NCBI RefSeq assembly: GCF_031202265.1
Contig: NZ_CP100604.1
Span: forward strand, 4,818,501 to 4,882,500
Direction: 5' to 3'
DNA: 64,000 bases
From: Bradyrhizobium sp. Ash2021
GTDB taxonomy: Bacteria; Pseudomonadota; Alphaproteobacteria; Rhizobiales; Xanthobacteraceae
Position 1 is the first letter of the stretch. The number at the start of each line of letters is the position of its first letter. Shown piece by piece: positions 26,938 to 34,729 of the stretch. The position numbers were made by a program, and so were the translations under genes. The notes beneath the pieces are model-generated. The model did no database searches, had not been told where the DNA came from, and was given only the letters and a program-made list of their open reading frames with translations.

Positions 26938-27762
26938 ATGAATTTCCGTATCTTGGCCGCGCCGATTCGGCCGCATGGGCGAGTTTTCGCCTTGTTGGCG
27001 GCGACTGCAATGTCCGCAACTTTGCTCGGCGCAGCGGCGCAGGCCCAAACCCCGGCTCCTGCTCCCGCGGCTGCGCCGAAGGCCAAGGCAGCTCCCAAAG
27101 CTGCACCCAAGGCCGCGGCCCCGGCGCCCGCACCGGCTGCCCAGGCTGCGCCGCCGCCGGCAGCCGCTGGCGCGCCCCCCGCAGCCGGCCAGCAGCCTCA
27201 GGATCAGCAGGTTCAGTTGATCTACGCGCCCTGGACCAAGTTCTGCCTCAAGGGCCAGGACGCCGGCGCCAAGCAGGTCTGCTTCACCGGCAAGGATGGC
27301 CGGATCGAGTCCGGCCAGCCGGTCATCGCCGCCGTCATCATCGAGCCGGAAGGCGAGCCGAAGAAGATCCTGCGCGTGACGCTGCCGCTCGGCATGCAGC
27401 TGGTTCATGGTACCCGCGTGATCGTCGACAACAATCCGCCGGCGCAGAGCCCCTATGTGATCTGCTTCGCCAACGGCTGCATGTCGGACTACGAAGTGAC
27501 CCCGGAATTGCTGGCCAACATGAAGAAGGGCCAGAATCTGGTGGTTCAGGCCATCAACTCCAATGGCGCGCCGCTGACGCTGCCGCTGCCGCTGGCCGAG
27601 TTCGCCAAGGCCTATGATGGCCCGCCGACCGACCCGAAGGTGTTCGAGGAAACCCAGAAGAAGCTGCAGGAAGAGTTGCAGAAGCGGGCGGAAGAACAGC
27701 GCAAGAAGCTCGAGGCTGCCCAGCCTGCGGCCGGCGCTCCGGCCAATCCGGCCGCGAAGTAA
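26938..27762 (+). CDS. IalB: invasion-associated locus B family protein
   Basis: A 274-aa exported protein. ATG 26938 is preferred over the upstream ATG 26884 because it directly begins the signal sequence (FALLAATAMSATLLGAAAQA) and has AAAGGG upstream. After the signal comes an Ala/Pro/Lys linker (about 40-85), then the IalB domain at 90-235 (IYAPWTKFCLKG, QVCFTGKDGRIESGQP, IICFANGC-like cysteine motif YVICFANGCMSDYE), and a charged coiled C-terminus (KKLQEELQKRAEEQRKKLE). The conserved cysteines probably pair. Named after a Bartonella invasion locus; the rhizobial role is unknown. Confidence 0.9.
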   Translation: MNFRILAAPIRPHGRVFALLAATAMSATLLGAAAQAQTPAPAPAAAPKAKAAPKAAPKAAAPAPAPAAQAAPPPAAAGAPPAAGQQPQDQQVQLIYAPWTKFCLKGQDAGAKQVCFTGKDGRIESGQPVIAAVIIEPEGEPKKILRVTLPLGMQLVHGTRVIVDNNPPAQSPYVICFANGCMSDYEVTPELLANMKKGQNLVVQAINSNGAPLTLPLPLAEFAKAYDGPPTDPKVFEETQKKLQEELQKRAEEQRKKLEAAQPAAGAPANPAAK

Positions 27763-27783
27763 GCGTAAGGCTTGTCGACAAAC

Positions 27784-27811
27784 AAAAGGCGCCCGGACCG
27801 GGCGCCTTTTT
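27784..27811. terminator. Bidirectional Rho-independent terminator between ialB and hspQ
   Basis: A perfect AAAAGGCGCCCGG / CCGGGCGCCTTTT stem followed by T, 21 bases after the ialB stop. The A-tract on the other strand lets it serve convergent hspQ as well. Confidence 0.92.
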
Positions 27812-27845
27812 CGTTCAGGGAAAGTGTCGCCCGGATGGAGCCAAA

Positions 27846-28178
27846 TCAGTTCAATGACGGATTGCGTGGCCGGTAGCCGCCCGATTTATCCTTCACAAAA
27901 ATCTCGGCGACCTGGGAATGCCGGATCGGCTCGCCGGAATCGTCGGGCAGCAGATTCTGTTCGGAGACGTAGGCGACGTATTCCGATTCCGAATTCTCCG
28001 CGAGCAGATGATAGAACGGCTGATCCTTGTGCGGCCGGACATCCTCGGGGATCGACAACCACCATTCCTCGGTATTGTTGAATTCCGGATCGATGTCGAA
28101 AATCACGCCCCGGAACGAAAACACCCGGTGGCGGACGATCTGACCGATCTGAAATTTGGCGGTGCGCGCTCTAATCAT
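27846..28178 (-). CDS. hspQ: HspQ heat-shock / protease-specificity factor
   Basis: A 110-aa cytoplasmic protein of the HspQ (YccV, hemimethylated-DNA-binding-like) family. Signature stretches are KFQIGQIVRHRVFSFRGVIF, EEWWLSIPEDVRPHKDQPFY and HLLAENSESEYVAYVSEQNL. In enterobacteria HspQ binds Lon and stimulates degradation of selected substrates. It is convergent with ialB, and they share the terminator at 27784-27811. Start ATG 28178 is natural (MIRARTAKFQ). Confidence 0.95.
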   Translation of the reverse strand: MIRARTAKFQIGQIVRHRVFSFRGVIFDIDPEFNNTEEWWLSIPEDVRPHKDQPFYHLLAENSESEYVAYVSEQNLLPDDSGEPIRHSQVAEIFVKDKSGGYRPRNPSLN

Positions 28179-28301
28179 GCCTCGTCAAATAGACCATGAT
28201 TGTGGCCGATGCTAGGGGCAAAAGGTCGATTTAACCCTCCGCTCTGGCCATCGCATCTGGCGCCACAGCCAAGAAAACGCTGAAGAAAAGACGATTTCCG
28301 C

Positions 28302-29255
28302 ATGGCTGACATTCTCAATCTGGCGCTGCCCTATTTCGGCTTGATCTTCATCGGTTTTGCCTGCGGGAAGGCCAAAGGGCTGCCTGAATCGGGCCTCGCC
28401 TGGATGAACTTCTTCCTGCTCTATGTTTCGCTGCCGGCGCTCCTGTTCGGCATCATGTCGAAGACCCCGTTCGCGGAACTCAACAACCCGCCATTCCTGA
28501 TCGCGACCACGCTCGGAACCATGAGCGCCTTCGTGCTGGCCATGGTCGTGGGCCGGGTCGTTGGAGAACTGTCGCTGCGCAAGGCCACCATCGCAGGGCT
28601 TTCGGGCGCCTACGGCAATATCGGCTATATGGGCCCGGGCCTGGCGCTGGCCGTGCTCGGTGCCAAGGCGGCGGCGCCGACCGCGCTGATTTTCTGCTGC
28701 GACAGCATCTTCCTGTTTTCGATCGTGCCGCTGCTGATCGAGTTGACCAACCGCGAGCATCCCTCGCTGTTGCACGCATTCGGCGTCGTGGCGCGGCAGA
28801 TTGCGCTCAATCCGCTGATCATGTCGGCCTGCGCCGGCGCGCTGGCTGCGGCGCTGCACCTTCAATTTCCGGTTGCGATCGACAAAACGCTGTTGTTTCT
28901 GCAAAACGCCGCGGCGCCGACGGCGCTGTTCGTGCTCGGCGTCACGGTGGCGCTGCGCCCGTTCAATTACGTGCCCTGGGAAGTGCCCGGCGTGATCGCG
29001 ATCAAGCTGCTGCTCCATCCGCTCGTTGTGTTCGGACTGATGCTGCTGCTCGGTCCGTTCCCGCAACCTTGGGCGGCGACCGCCGTCCTGATGGCCTCAT
29101 TGCCGCCGGCGCTGAACGTGTTCGTGATCGCCCGGCAGAACGAGACCTGGGTCGAGCCGGCGTCGGTCGCCGTGCTGATCGGGACGTTTGCGTCCGTCGT
29201 CACGCTGACCAGCGTGATGTGGTTCATTCAGAGCGGACGGCTGATGTTTCCTTGA
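28302..29255 (+). CDS. AEC family transporter (auxin-efflux-carrier type permease)
   Basis: A 317-aa inner-membrane protein with about ten hydrophobic segments in two halves, as usual for the AEC family. Markers are NLALPYFGLIFIGFACGKAK at the N-terminus, GLSGAYGNIGYMGPGLALAV around residues 95-115, and LPPALNVFVIARQNETWVEP near 270. Bacterial members carry malate, malonate or other organic anions, and the substrate cannot be told from sequence. It stands alone, divergent from hspQ and convergent with the UbiH-type gene. Confidence 0.92.
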   Translation: MADILNLALPYFGLIFIGFACGKAKGLPESGLAWMNFFLLYVSLPALLFGIMSKTPFAELNNPPFLIATTLGTMSAFVLAMVVGRVVGELSLRKATIAGLSGAYGNIGYMGPGLALAVLGAKAAAPTALIFCCDSIFLFSIVPLLIELTNREHPSLLHAFGVVARQIALNPLIMSACAGALAAALHLQFPVAIDKTLLFLQNAAAPTALFVLGVTVALRPFNYVPWEVPGVIAIKLLLHPLVVFGLMLLLGPFPQPWAATAVLMASLPPALNVFVIARQNETWVEPASVAVLIGTFASVVTLTSVMWFIQSGRLMFP

Positions 29256-29269
29256 GAACCGCCGAATAT

Positions 29270-30460
29270 CTAGCTGACGCGCCGCCATGACGGCGCAAGC
29301 CCCTCGCGCATGGCAAGCCGCCGCAGCGGGCCGATCGAGCCGATCAGGTGCAGGCCTGCGGCGCGCAGCGATTGTATGGGAAGGAAATCGCTGAGCAAGG
29401 AGCGGTTGGCAATATCGATCGTAAACGTCCGGCTCAACACATCGGTCCGGCGGGCGGACTGGTAGCGCGCCAGCACCTGCGGCGAACCGGGATCCTCTCC
29501 GATAGACATCGCCTGGCCCACGATATCGGCGATGTCGGCGGCGTCGCGCAGTCCCATGTTCAGGCCCTGCGCGCCGATCGGCGGCAGCACATGGGCGGAT
29601 TCACCGACCAGCGCGACGCGATCTTTTGCGAATTGCCGGGGGCTCTCGATCGCAAGCGGAAAGACATTCCGCCCGGGCTCGACCTGAACCCGGCCGAGAA
29701 TGGAATGCGATTGCTTCTCGGCGGCGTCAGATAATTCGTCGTCGCCGAGCGCCATCAGCCGTTCGGCTTGCTTCGGCGCCGAAACCCAAACCACGCTGCA
29801 GCGGTTGCCAGGCAGCGGCACGAACACGCACGGTCCGTGCGGCGTGTGAAACTCGGTCGATATGTTCTTGTGCGGGTGGGTATGACCGATATTGAAGGTC
29901 AGCGCCGACTGATGGAGGTCGCGGCGCTTGACCGCGATACCGGCGGCCTCGCGGGACAGCGACTGCCGCCCGTCCGCACCGATCACAAGCCGCGCGGCGA
30001 GCGATTCTCCCCGGCCGGTCCGGATTGAAACATCGGCGTGTTCCGGATGGATGGTTTCCGCCTCGTCGTCAAACCGCGTCAGGCCGGAGAGTTCGGCCGC
30101 GCGCTGTTCCAGTGCTGCCATCAGTGAGCGGTTGTCGATGTTAAAGCCGAACTGATCGAGGTCGATTTCATCGGAGGAAAACCGCACCTCCGGTGCACGG
30201 ATCAGCCGGCCGGTGTCGTCGACGAGGCGCATGGTCTGCAACGCCGCGGCTTGATCCTTGCAGCGCCGCCAGACGTCCAGGCGTTCGAGCAGGTCGGTGG
30301 AGGCGCCGAGCAGTGCGGTGGTGCGATTGTCGGCATAGGGCGCGCGGCGGGCGAGCAGGGCGGTTTTCGCCCCGGTCTCCGCCAGCGCAATGGCGGCGGT
30401 CAGTCCGGCCGGCCCGCCGCCAATCACGGCTGTGTCATAAACTTGCGGTGCATCGGTCAT
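29270..30460 (-). CDS. UbiH/COQ6-type FAD-dependent monooxygenase
   Basis: A 396-aa flavoprotein hydroxylase, probably acting on the ubiquinone ring. The FAD-binding dinucleotide fold is TAVIGGGPAGLTAAIALAET at residues 10-29, the DG motif is LVIGADGRQSLSREAAG, and the second FAD motif is VALVGESAHVLPPIGAQGLN. In most family members this last motif reads GDAAH; here GESAH. Length and the SSLxx-type QSALTFNIGHTHPH region fit UbiH/UbiF/COQ6. Convergent with the AEC gene, with 14 bases between stops. Confidence 0.9.
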   Translation of the reverse strand: MTDAPQVYDTAVIGGGPAGLTAAIALAETGAKTALLARRAPYADNRTTALLGASTDLLERLDVWRRCKDQAAALQTMRLVDDTGRLIRAPEVRFSSDEIDLDQFGFNIDNRSLMAALEQRAAELSGLTRFDDEAETIHPEHADVSIRTGRGESLAARLVIGADGRQSLSREAAGIAVKRRDLHQSALTFNIGHTHPHKNISTEFHTPHGPCVFVPLPGNRCSVVWVSAPKQAERLMALGDDELSDAAEKQSHSILGRVQVEPGRNVFPLAIESPRQFAKDRVALVGESAHVLPPIGAQGLNMGLRDAADIADIVGQAMSIGEDPGSPQVLARYQSARRTDVLSRTFTIDIANRSLLSDFLPIQSLRAAGLHLIGSIGPLRRLAMREGLAPSWRRVS

Positions 30461-30592
30461 ATCGGGACAATTGACGTTCCCGGCGCCATTTTCAAGCCAT
30501 TAACCGGCGGATTATTTTCACCGGTTTACGCGGCGGAAAGTCGCAAGCGCGGATATGCTAATCGGACCGATTCCTGATAGCACTGCCCGGGC

Positions 30593-31327
30593 ATGGACCA
30601 GACCAGCCAGCCAGTTTCATCCCCAGCGTCGCACGGAATGCGCGCGGCGGCTTTCTCCGTGCACATCTTCACGGCGATGGGAGCTGGCGTTGCGCTGCTC
30701 GCGATGCTGGAAGCCGTGCGCGAGCACTGGGCCAGCATGTTCGGCTGGCTCGGCGTGGCGCTGGTGATCGATGCGATCGACGGCCCGATCGCGCGGAAGC
30801 TGGATGTCAAGCGGCTGCAGCCGGACTGGTCAGGGGATGTGCTCGACCTCGTCGTCGACTTCGTCACCTACGTTTTCGTCCCCGCCTACGCGATCACCGC
30901 GAGCGGACTATTGCTGCCGCTGGCGGCGCCGCTATTGGGCATCGGCATCGTGGTGTCGAGCGCGCTCTATTTCGCCGATCGCCGCATGAAGGCCGCGGAC
31001 AATCATTTTCGCGGATTTCCGGCGCTGTGGAACGCGGTGGCATTTTATCTGTTTTTGCTGCAGTTCCGGCCGTCGATTTCCAGCCTCGCCATCGCCATTC
31101 TGATCGTGCTGACATTCGTGCCGGTTCACGTGCTGCATCCGATCCGCGTGGTGCGCCTGCGCTGGCTGACCTTGTTGTTGCTGGCCGCCTGGGCCGTGCT
31201 TGCGATCTACACGCTGGCCCGCGATTTCGATGTCGGCGCCCCCATCGTCGCCGGGCTCTGCGCCATCGCCGCCTATATGGTCGGCAGCGATGCGGTCATC
31301 CGGCAAATAAAATCGTTGCGGGTATGA
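30593..31327 (+). CDS. pcs: Phosphatidylcholine synthase
   Basis: A 244-aa membrane enzyme that joins CDP-diacylglycerol and choline to phosphatidylcholine plus CMP, the bacterial Pcs pathway used by rhizobia. The CDP-alcohol phosphotransferase signature is present in the Pcs-type expanded form: DGPIAR, then WSGDVLDLVVDF, giving the DG..AR..G...D...D metal-binding pattern at about residues 63-90. It has six to eight membrane helices. ATG 30593 follows CCCGGGC and lacks a strong Shine-Dalgarno. The stop overlaps the terC start (ATGA), so translation is coupled. Confidence 0.95.
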   Translation: MDQTSQPVSSPASHGMRAAAFSVHIFTAMGAGVALLAMLEAVREHWASMFGWLGVALVIDAIDGPIARKLDVKRLQPDWSGDVLDLVVDFVTYVFVPAYAITASGLLLPLAAPLLGIGIVVSSALYFADRRMKAADNHFRGFPALWNAVAFYLFLLQFRPSISSLAIAILIVLTFVPVHVLHPIRVVRLRWLTLLLLAAWAVLAIYTLARDFDVGAPIVAGLCAIAAYMVGSDAVIRQIKSLRV

Positions 31328-32052
31328 TGGAATTATTCACCAGCGCGGAAGCCTGGGCGGCGCTGCTGACCCTGACGGCGCTCGAAATCGTGCTCGGGAT
31401 CGACAACGTCATCTTCCTGTCGGTGATCGTCTCGCGCATTCCGCCGGCGCAGGCCAAGCGGGCGCGCCAGATCGGTCTCTTTCTGGCGCTGGTATTCCGC
31501 ATCATCCTGCTCACCCTGCTGGTATGGCTGATCGGGCTGACCGAGCCGGTCATCACCGTGAAAAGCATTGTGCTGTCATGGCGCGACATCATCCTGATCG
31601 GCGGCGGCCTGTTCCTGATCGCGAAGGCGACCCACGAAATTCATGCCGAGGTCGAAGCGCAAGAGGTGGAGTCCGATGCAGCGCCGAGAGCCAGCGCATT
31701 CTTCTGGGTGATCGTCCAGATCATCGTCATCGACATGGTGTTCTCGCTGGATTCGATCATCACCGCGATCGGCATGTCGCAGCAGCTCGAAATCATGATC
31801 GCGGCCGTCGTGATCGCCTGCGTCATCATGTACGCCTCATCGGGACCGGTCGCGCGATTTGTGGCGGATCATCCGACCACAAAAATGCTGGCGCTGGCAT
31901 TTTTGGTGCTGATCGGCGTCGCGCTGGTGGCGGACGGATTCAAATTCCACATCCCGCGCGGCTACATCTATTTTGCCATTGCGTTTTCGGCCGCGGTGGA
32001 GCTGTTCAACGTGCTCGCCAGGCGCAACCGCAAAAGGGCCGTCAGATCGTGA
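31324..32052 (+). CDS. TerC family integral membrane protein
   Basis: A 242-aa membrane protein. The start is ATG 31324 (MMELF), overlapping the pcs stop; a longer frame upstream reads antithetically into pcs and is rejected. Family signatures are ALEIVLGIDNVIFLSVIV (residues 18-35) and IDMVFSLDSIITAIGM (about 138-153), whose acidic residues lie in the membrane. TerC proteins are linked to metal-ion (Mn) export and folding of secreted enzymes; tellurite resistance is only the historical name. Seven or so helices and a charged RRNRKRAVRS end. Confidence 0.93.
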   Translation: MMELFTSAEAWAALLTLTALEIVLGIDNVIFLSVIVSRIPPAQAKRARQIGLFLALVFRIILLTLLVWLIGLTEPVITVKSIVLSWRDIILIGGGLFLIAKATHEIHAEVEAQEVESDAAPRASAFFWVIVQIIVIDMVFSLDSIITAIGMSQQLEIMIAAVVIACVIMYASSGPVARFVADHPTTKMLALAFLVLIGVALVADGFKFHIPRGYIYFAIAFSAAVELFNVLARRNRKRAVRS

Positions 32053-32075
32053 TCCGATTGAATCGGATCACGATC
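32045..32075. terminator. 31-bp near-perfect palindrome over the terC stop codon
   Basis: Two perfect 15-base arms (GATCGTGATCCGATT and its reverse complement) meet at a single G. The terC TGA at 32050-32052 is inside the left arm, and TTTCTCCTT follows. It should terminate or stabilise the pcs-terC transcript. Confidence 0.75.
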
Positions 32076-32088
32076 TTTCTCCTTGTTT

Positions 32089-32137
32089 GAGCATGATCTG
32101 ATCGGAAAAACCGGTTCCCACTTTTCCGGATCATGCT
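32089..32137. repeat. GAGCATGATC palindromic repeat
   Basis: AGCATGATC and GATCATGCT arms flank GGAAAAACCGGTTCCCACTT. This is a well-preserved copy of a dispersed palindrome, with a decayed relative at 1454-1527. It lies between terC and the quinone oxidoreductase gene. Confidence 0.85.
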
Positions 32138-32224
32138 TTAGCCGGTTTCAGCCACTCAGTTGACAACCCGGTGGCGATGGCTTTCGGTTCGGGATTCGCG
32201 GGAATACCAAGGGAGAAACCTGTC

Positions 32225-33199
32225 ATGACCAAGGCCGTGCGCGTGCACAAGGTGGGGGGCCCGGAAGCCCTGGTTTATGAGGACGTTGACGTGGCCGCAC
32301 CTGGACCCGGCGAGGTTCGCATCCGCCAGCACGCCGTCGGTCTCAACTTCATCGATGTGTATTTCCGCACCGGCCTCTACAAGGCGCCAGGCTTGCCGTT
32401 CATCGCCGGCAACGAGGCCGCGGGCGAGGTTGTCGCGGTCGGGCCGGGCGTCACCAATTTCCATCCCGGCGATCGCGTCGCCTATTATTTCAATCTCGGC
32501 GGCTATGCGAGCGAACGCGTCATCCCCGCGGACAAGCTGGTCAAGCTGCCCGACCACATCACCTACGAGCAGGGCGCAGTGCTGATGCTCAAGGGGCTGA
32601 CGGTCTGGTATCTCCTGCACAAGACCTTCAAGGTCGAGCCCGGACATCGCGTGCTGATCCACGCCGCCGCCGGCGGCATCGGGTTGCTCGCCAGTCAATG
32701 GGCCAAAGCACTCGGCGCGCATGTCATCGGCACCGTCGGCACCAAGGCGAAAGCCGACCTCGCGCTCGCCAATGGCTGCGACCACGTCATTCTGTACAAT
32801 GAGGAAGACTTTGTCGCGCGGGTGAAGCAGATCAGCCGCAACGAACTCTGCGACGTGGTTTATGACGGCGTCGGCAAGACCACGTTCCCGGGCTCGCTGT
32901 CGTGCCTGCGGCCGCGCGGCCTGTTCGTGAGTTTTGGCAACGCCTCCGGCCCGGTGCCGCCGTTCGCGCTCGCCGAGCTCAACAATCACGGTTCGCTGTT
33001 TGCGACCCGGCCAAAGCTCAACGATTACGTCGGCACCCGCCACGAACTGCTCGAAGGCGCCGACACGCTGTTTGCCGCCGTCATCAACGGCAAGCTGCAC
33101 GTGCCGATCAACCACGCCTACGCACTGAAGGATGCCGCCAAGGCGCATATCGAGCTTGAGAGCAGGGCGACGACGGGCGCGGCAATTCTGCGGCCGTAA
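32225..33199 (+). CDS. NADPH:quinone oxidoreductase (zinc-free MDR family)
   Basis: A 324-aa enzyme of the quinone-reductase branch of medium-chain dehydrogenases. The start is ATG 32225 (MTKAVRVHKVGGPEALVYED), with GGGAGAAACC upstream; the frame is open to 32171. It has the GroES-like N-terminal half with GLNFIDVYFRTGLYK and lacks the zinc-binding cysteine cluster. The Rossmann domain carries AAAGGIGLLASQWAKALGAH (about residue 145). It probably uses NADPH to reduce quinones or enals. Single-gene unit between two repeat elements. Confidence 0.93.
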   Translation: MTKAVRVHKVGGPEALVYEDVDVAAPGPGEVRIRQHAVGLNFIDVYFRTGLYKAPGLPFIAGNEAAGEVVAVGPGVTNFHPGDRVAYYFNLGGYASERVIPADKLVKLPDHITYEQGAVLMLKGLTVWYLLHKTFKVEPGHRVLIHAAAGGIGLLASQWAKALGAHVIGTVGTKAKADLALANGCDHVILYNEEDFVARVKQISRNELCDVVYDGVGKTTFPGSLSCLRPRGLFVSFGNASGPVPPFALAELNNHGSLFATRPKLNDYVGTRHELLEGADTLFAAVINGKLHVPINHAYALKDAAKAHIELESRATTGAAILRP

Positions 33200-33207
33200 T
33201 TCCCCAG

Positions 33208-33290
33208 CGTCATTCCGGGGCGATGCGCAGCATCGAACCCGGAATCTCGAGATTCCGGGTCTGGTGCTTACGCACCATCCCGGAATGACG
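33208..33290. repeat. CGTCATTCCGGGG palindromic repeat
   Basis: It opens CGTCATTCCGGGGCGATGCG and closes CATCCCGGAATGACG, with an inner GAATCTCGAGATTC palindrome. It separates the convergent quinone oxidoreductase and aminotransferase genes. Confidence 0.85.
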
Positions 33291-33302
33291 CCGACCAAGA
33301 AC

Positions 33303-34499
33303 CTACGCCACGCGCCTGGCCGCACCTGCCTTGGTGAGTATGGCATCAAGGCATTCGACCATCTCCGCGATCTCGTCCCGCGTGACATTGAGCGCCGGCA
33401 TGAAGCGTAGCGCGTCCGGCTGCGGCGAATTGAGCAATACGCCGTCGGCGAAAGCCTGCGCCACGATCGACGCGCCGATCGGCAGTTTGAGATCGAGCGC
33501 CAGCAGCAGGCCCCGGCCGCGAACTTCGCCGAGACCGTGCCGCGCCGACAGCCGCTGCAACTCGCTTTCCAGGAACAGGCCGGCATCGACTGCCGATTTC
33601 AGGAATTCCGGTTTGCTGACGTGATCGAGAACCGCGAGCCCCGCGGCACACATCAACGGATTGCCGTTGAACGTGCCACCCTGGTCGCCGTGCTCGAAGC
33701 ACGAAGCATGTTCGGTCGCCATCAATGCTGCGAGCGGCACGCCGCCGCCGATGCCTTTGCCGAGCGTCATGATGTCGGGCTCGATGCCGGCATGCTCGTA
33801 ATGGAACAGCTTTCCGGTGCGGCCCATGCCGGTCTGGATCTCGTCGACGATCAGCAGCAGGCCGTGCTCCCTGGTCAGCGCCCGCAATTCCTTCAGGAAT
33901 TGATCGGTCGCGGGCCAGACGCCGGCTTCGCCCTGGATCGGCTCCAGCATCACGGCAACCGTCTTGTCGGAGATCAGCCGCTTGACGGAATCGAGATCGT
34001 TGAGCTGCGCTTTGGGAAAGCCCGTCACCTTGGGCTCGAACAATGGCTCAAAAGCTTTCTTGCCCGATGCCGACATGGTCGCGAGCGTGCGGCCGTGGAA
34101 GCCGCCGACGAAGGTGATGATCTCGTGCGCGCCGCCTCTGTGCAGCACGCCGTATTTGCGCGCGAGCTTGATCGCGCCCTCATTGGCTTCGGCGCCGGAA
34201 TTCGCAAAGAACACCTGGTCGAAGCAACTGTTTGCGACCAGCGCTTTTGCCAGTTTCAAACTCGGGCCGTTGTAGAACGCGGGACTCGGCGTCAGCAGCA
34301 GCTTTGCCTGCGCCGCGAGCGCGTCGGCGACGACGGCGGGCGAATGGCCGAGGCAATTGACCGCCCAGCCCTGCATGAAATCGAGATAGCGCTTGCCTTT
34401 GTCGTCCCACAGATAGGCGCCTTCGCCCTTGACGAAGACGGTCTGCGGGCGGGCGGTGATGTTCATCAGCGCATGATACGGATGGGTGGCGTTGGTCAT
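33303..34499 (-). CDS. Class III aminotransferase (acetylornithine transaminase-like)
   Basis: A 398-aa PLP-dependent enzyme. The start is ATG 34499 ([20 protein letters not shown]), preceded by GCAGGAGTTCGAC; the frame is open to 34553. Motifs: [58 protein letters not shown] with the PLP aspartate, and the Schiff-base lysine in [15 protein letters not shown]. It is closest in feel to ArgD/acetylornithine aminotransferases, but no other arg gene is nearby, so the substrate stays open. A promoter, a 12-codon leader frame and a strong hairpin precede it, suggesting attenuation control. Confidence 0.88.
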   Translation of the reverse strand: MTNATHPYHALMNITARPQTVFVKGEGAYLWDDKGKRYLDFMQGWAVNCLGHSPAVVADALAAQAKLLLTPSPAFYNGPSLKLAKALVANSCFDQVFFANSGAEANEGAIKLARKYGVLHRGGAHEIITFVGGFHGRTLATMSASGKKAFEPLFEPKVTGFPKAQLNDLDSVKRLISDKTVAVMLEPIQGEAGVWPATDQFLKELRALTREHGLLLIVDEIQTGMGRTGKLFHYEHAGIEPDIMTLGKGIGGGVPLAALMATEHASCFEHGDQGGTFNGNPLMCAAGLAVLDHVSKPEFLKSAVDAGLFLESELQRLSARHGLGEVRGRGLLLALDLKLPIGASIVAQAFADGVLLNSPQPDALRFMPALNVTRDEIAEMVECLDAILTKAGAARRVA

Positions 34500-34541
34500 G
34501 TCGAACTCCTGCAGTTGGGTGGGAAGGCCGGCCGAAACGCA

Positions 34542-34572
34542 AGAAGGCCGCACTTTTTGGGTGCGGCCTTCT
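34542..34572 (-). promoter_or_regulatory. Attenuator-like hairpin in the aminotransferase leader
   Basis: A 12-base perfect stem (AGAAGGCCGCAC / GTGCGGCCTTCT) with a seven-base loop lies 43 bases before the aminotransferase ATG. On the minus strand it is followed by TGCG then GTTTC, a weak T-tract, so it could act as a transcriptional attenuator or an RNA-stabilising stem. Confidence 0.6.
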
Positions 34573-34592
34573 CGAAAACGTTGCTGAACTAG

Positions 34593-34631
34593 CTAATCAG
34601 CGTTGTCGTCGGACACGGCGCAACCCATCAT
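34593..34631 (-). CDS. Possible 12-codon leader peptide
   Basis: ATGATGGGTTGC... to TAG reads MMGCAVSDDNAD, placed between a good promoter and the hairpin at 34542-34572, as in attenuation leaders. No run of one amino acid is seen, and the Shine-Dalgarno is poor, so this is only a candidate. Confidence 0.3.
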   Translation of the reverse strand: MMGCAVSDDNAD

Positions 34632-34694
34632 CGTCGCAGGAGCGACGGCGGAAAGAGGCGCGGCGGTTGGTCCGGTTCTAGATCATGGCGCAGG

Positions 34695-34724
34695 GCCATA
34701 CAGCCTGATAGCAGGCGGTGTCAA
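34695..34724 (-). promoter_or_regulatory. Sigma-70-type promoter of the aminotransferase transcript
   Basis: On the minus strand TTGACA (34724-34719), an 18-base spacer and TATGGC (34700-34695). The spacer holds a perfect GCCTG-N4-CAGGC palindrome (34703-34716), a possible operator. The -35 box starts just after the rimO stop. Confidence 0.6.
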
Positions 34725-34729
34725 GCACG

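Noticed and set aside
31027..31323. N-terminal extension of TerC into pcs
   Set aside because: It overlaps the conserved pcs gene in another frame; the TerC family start is at 31324.
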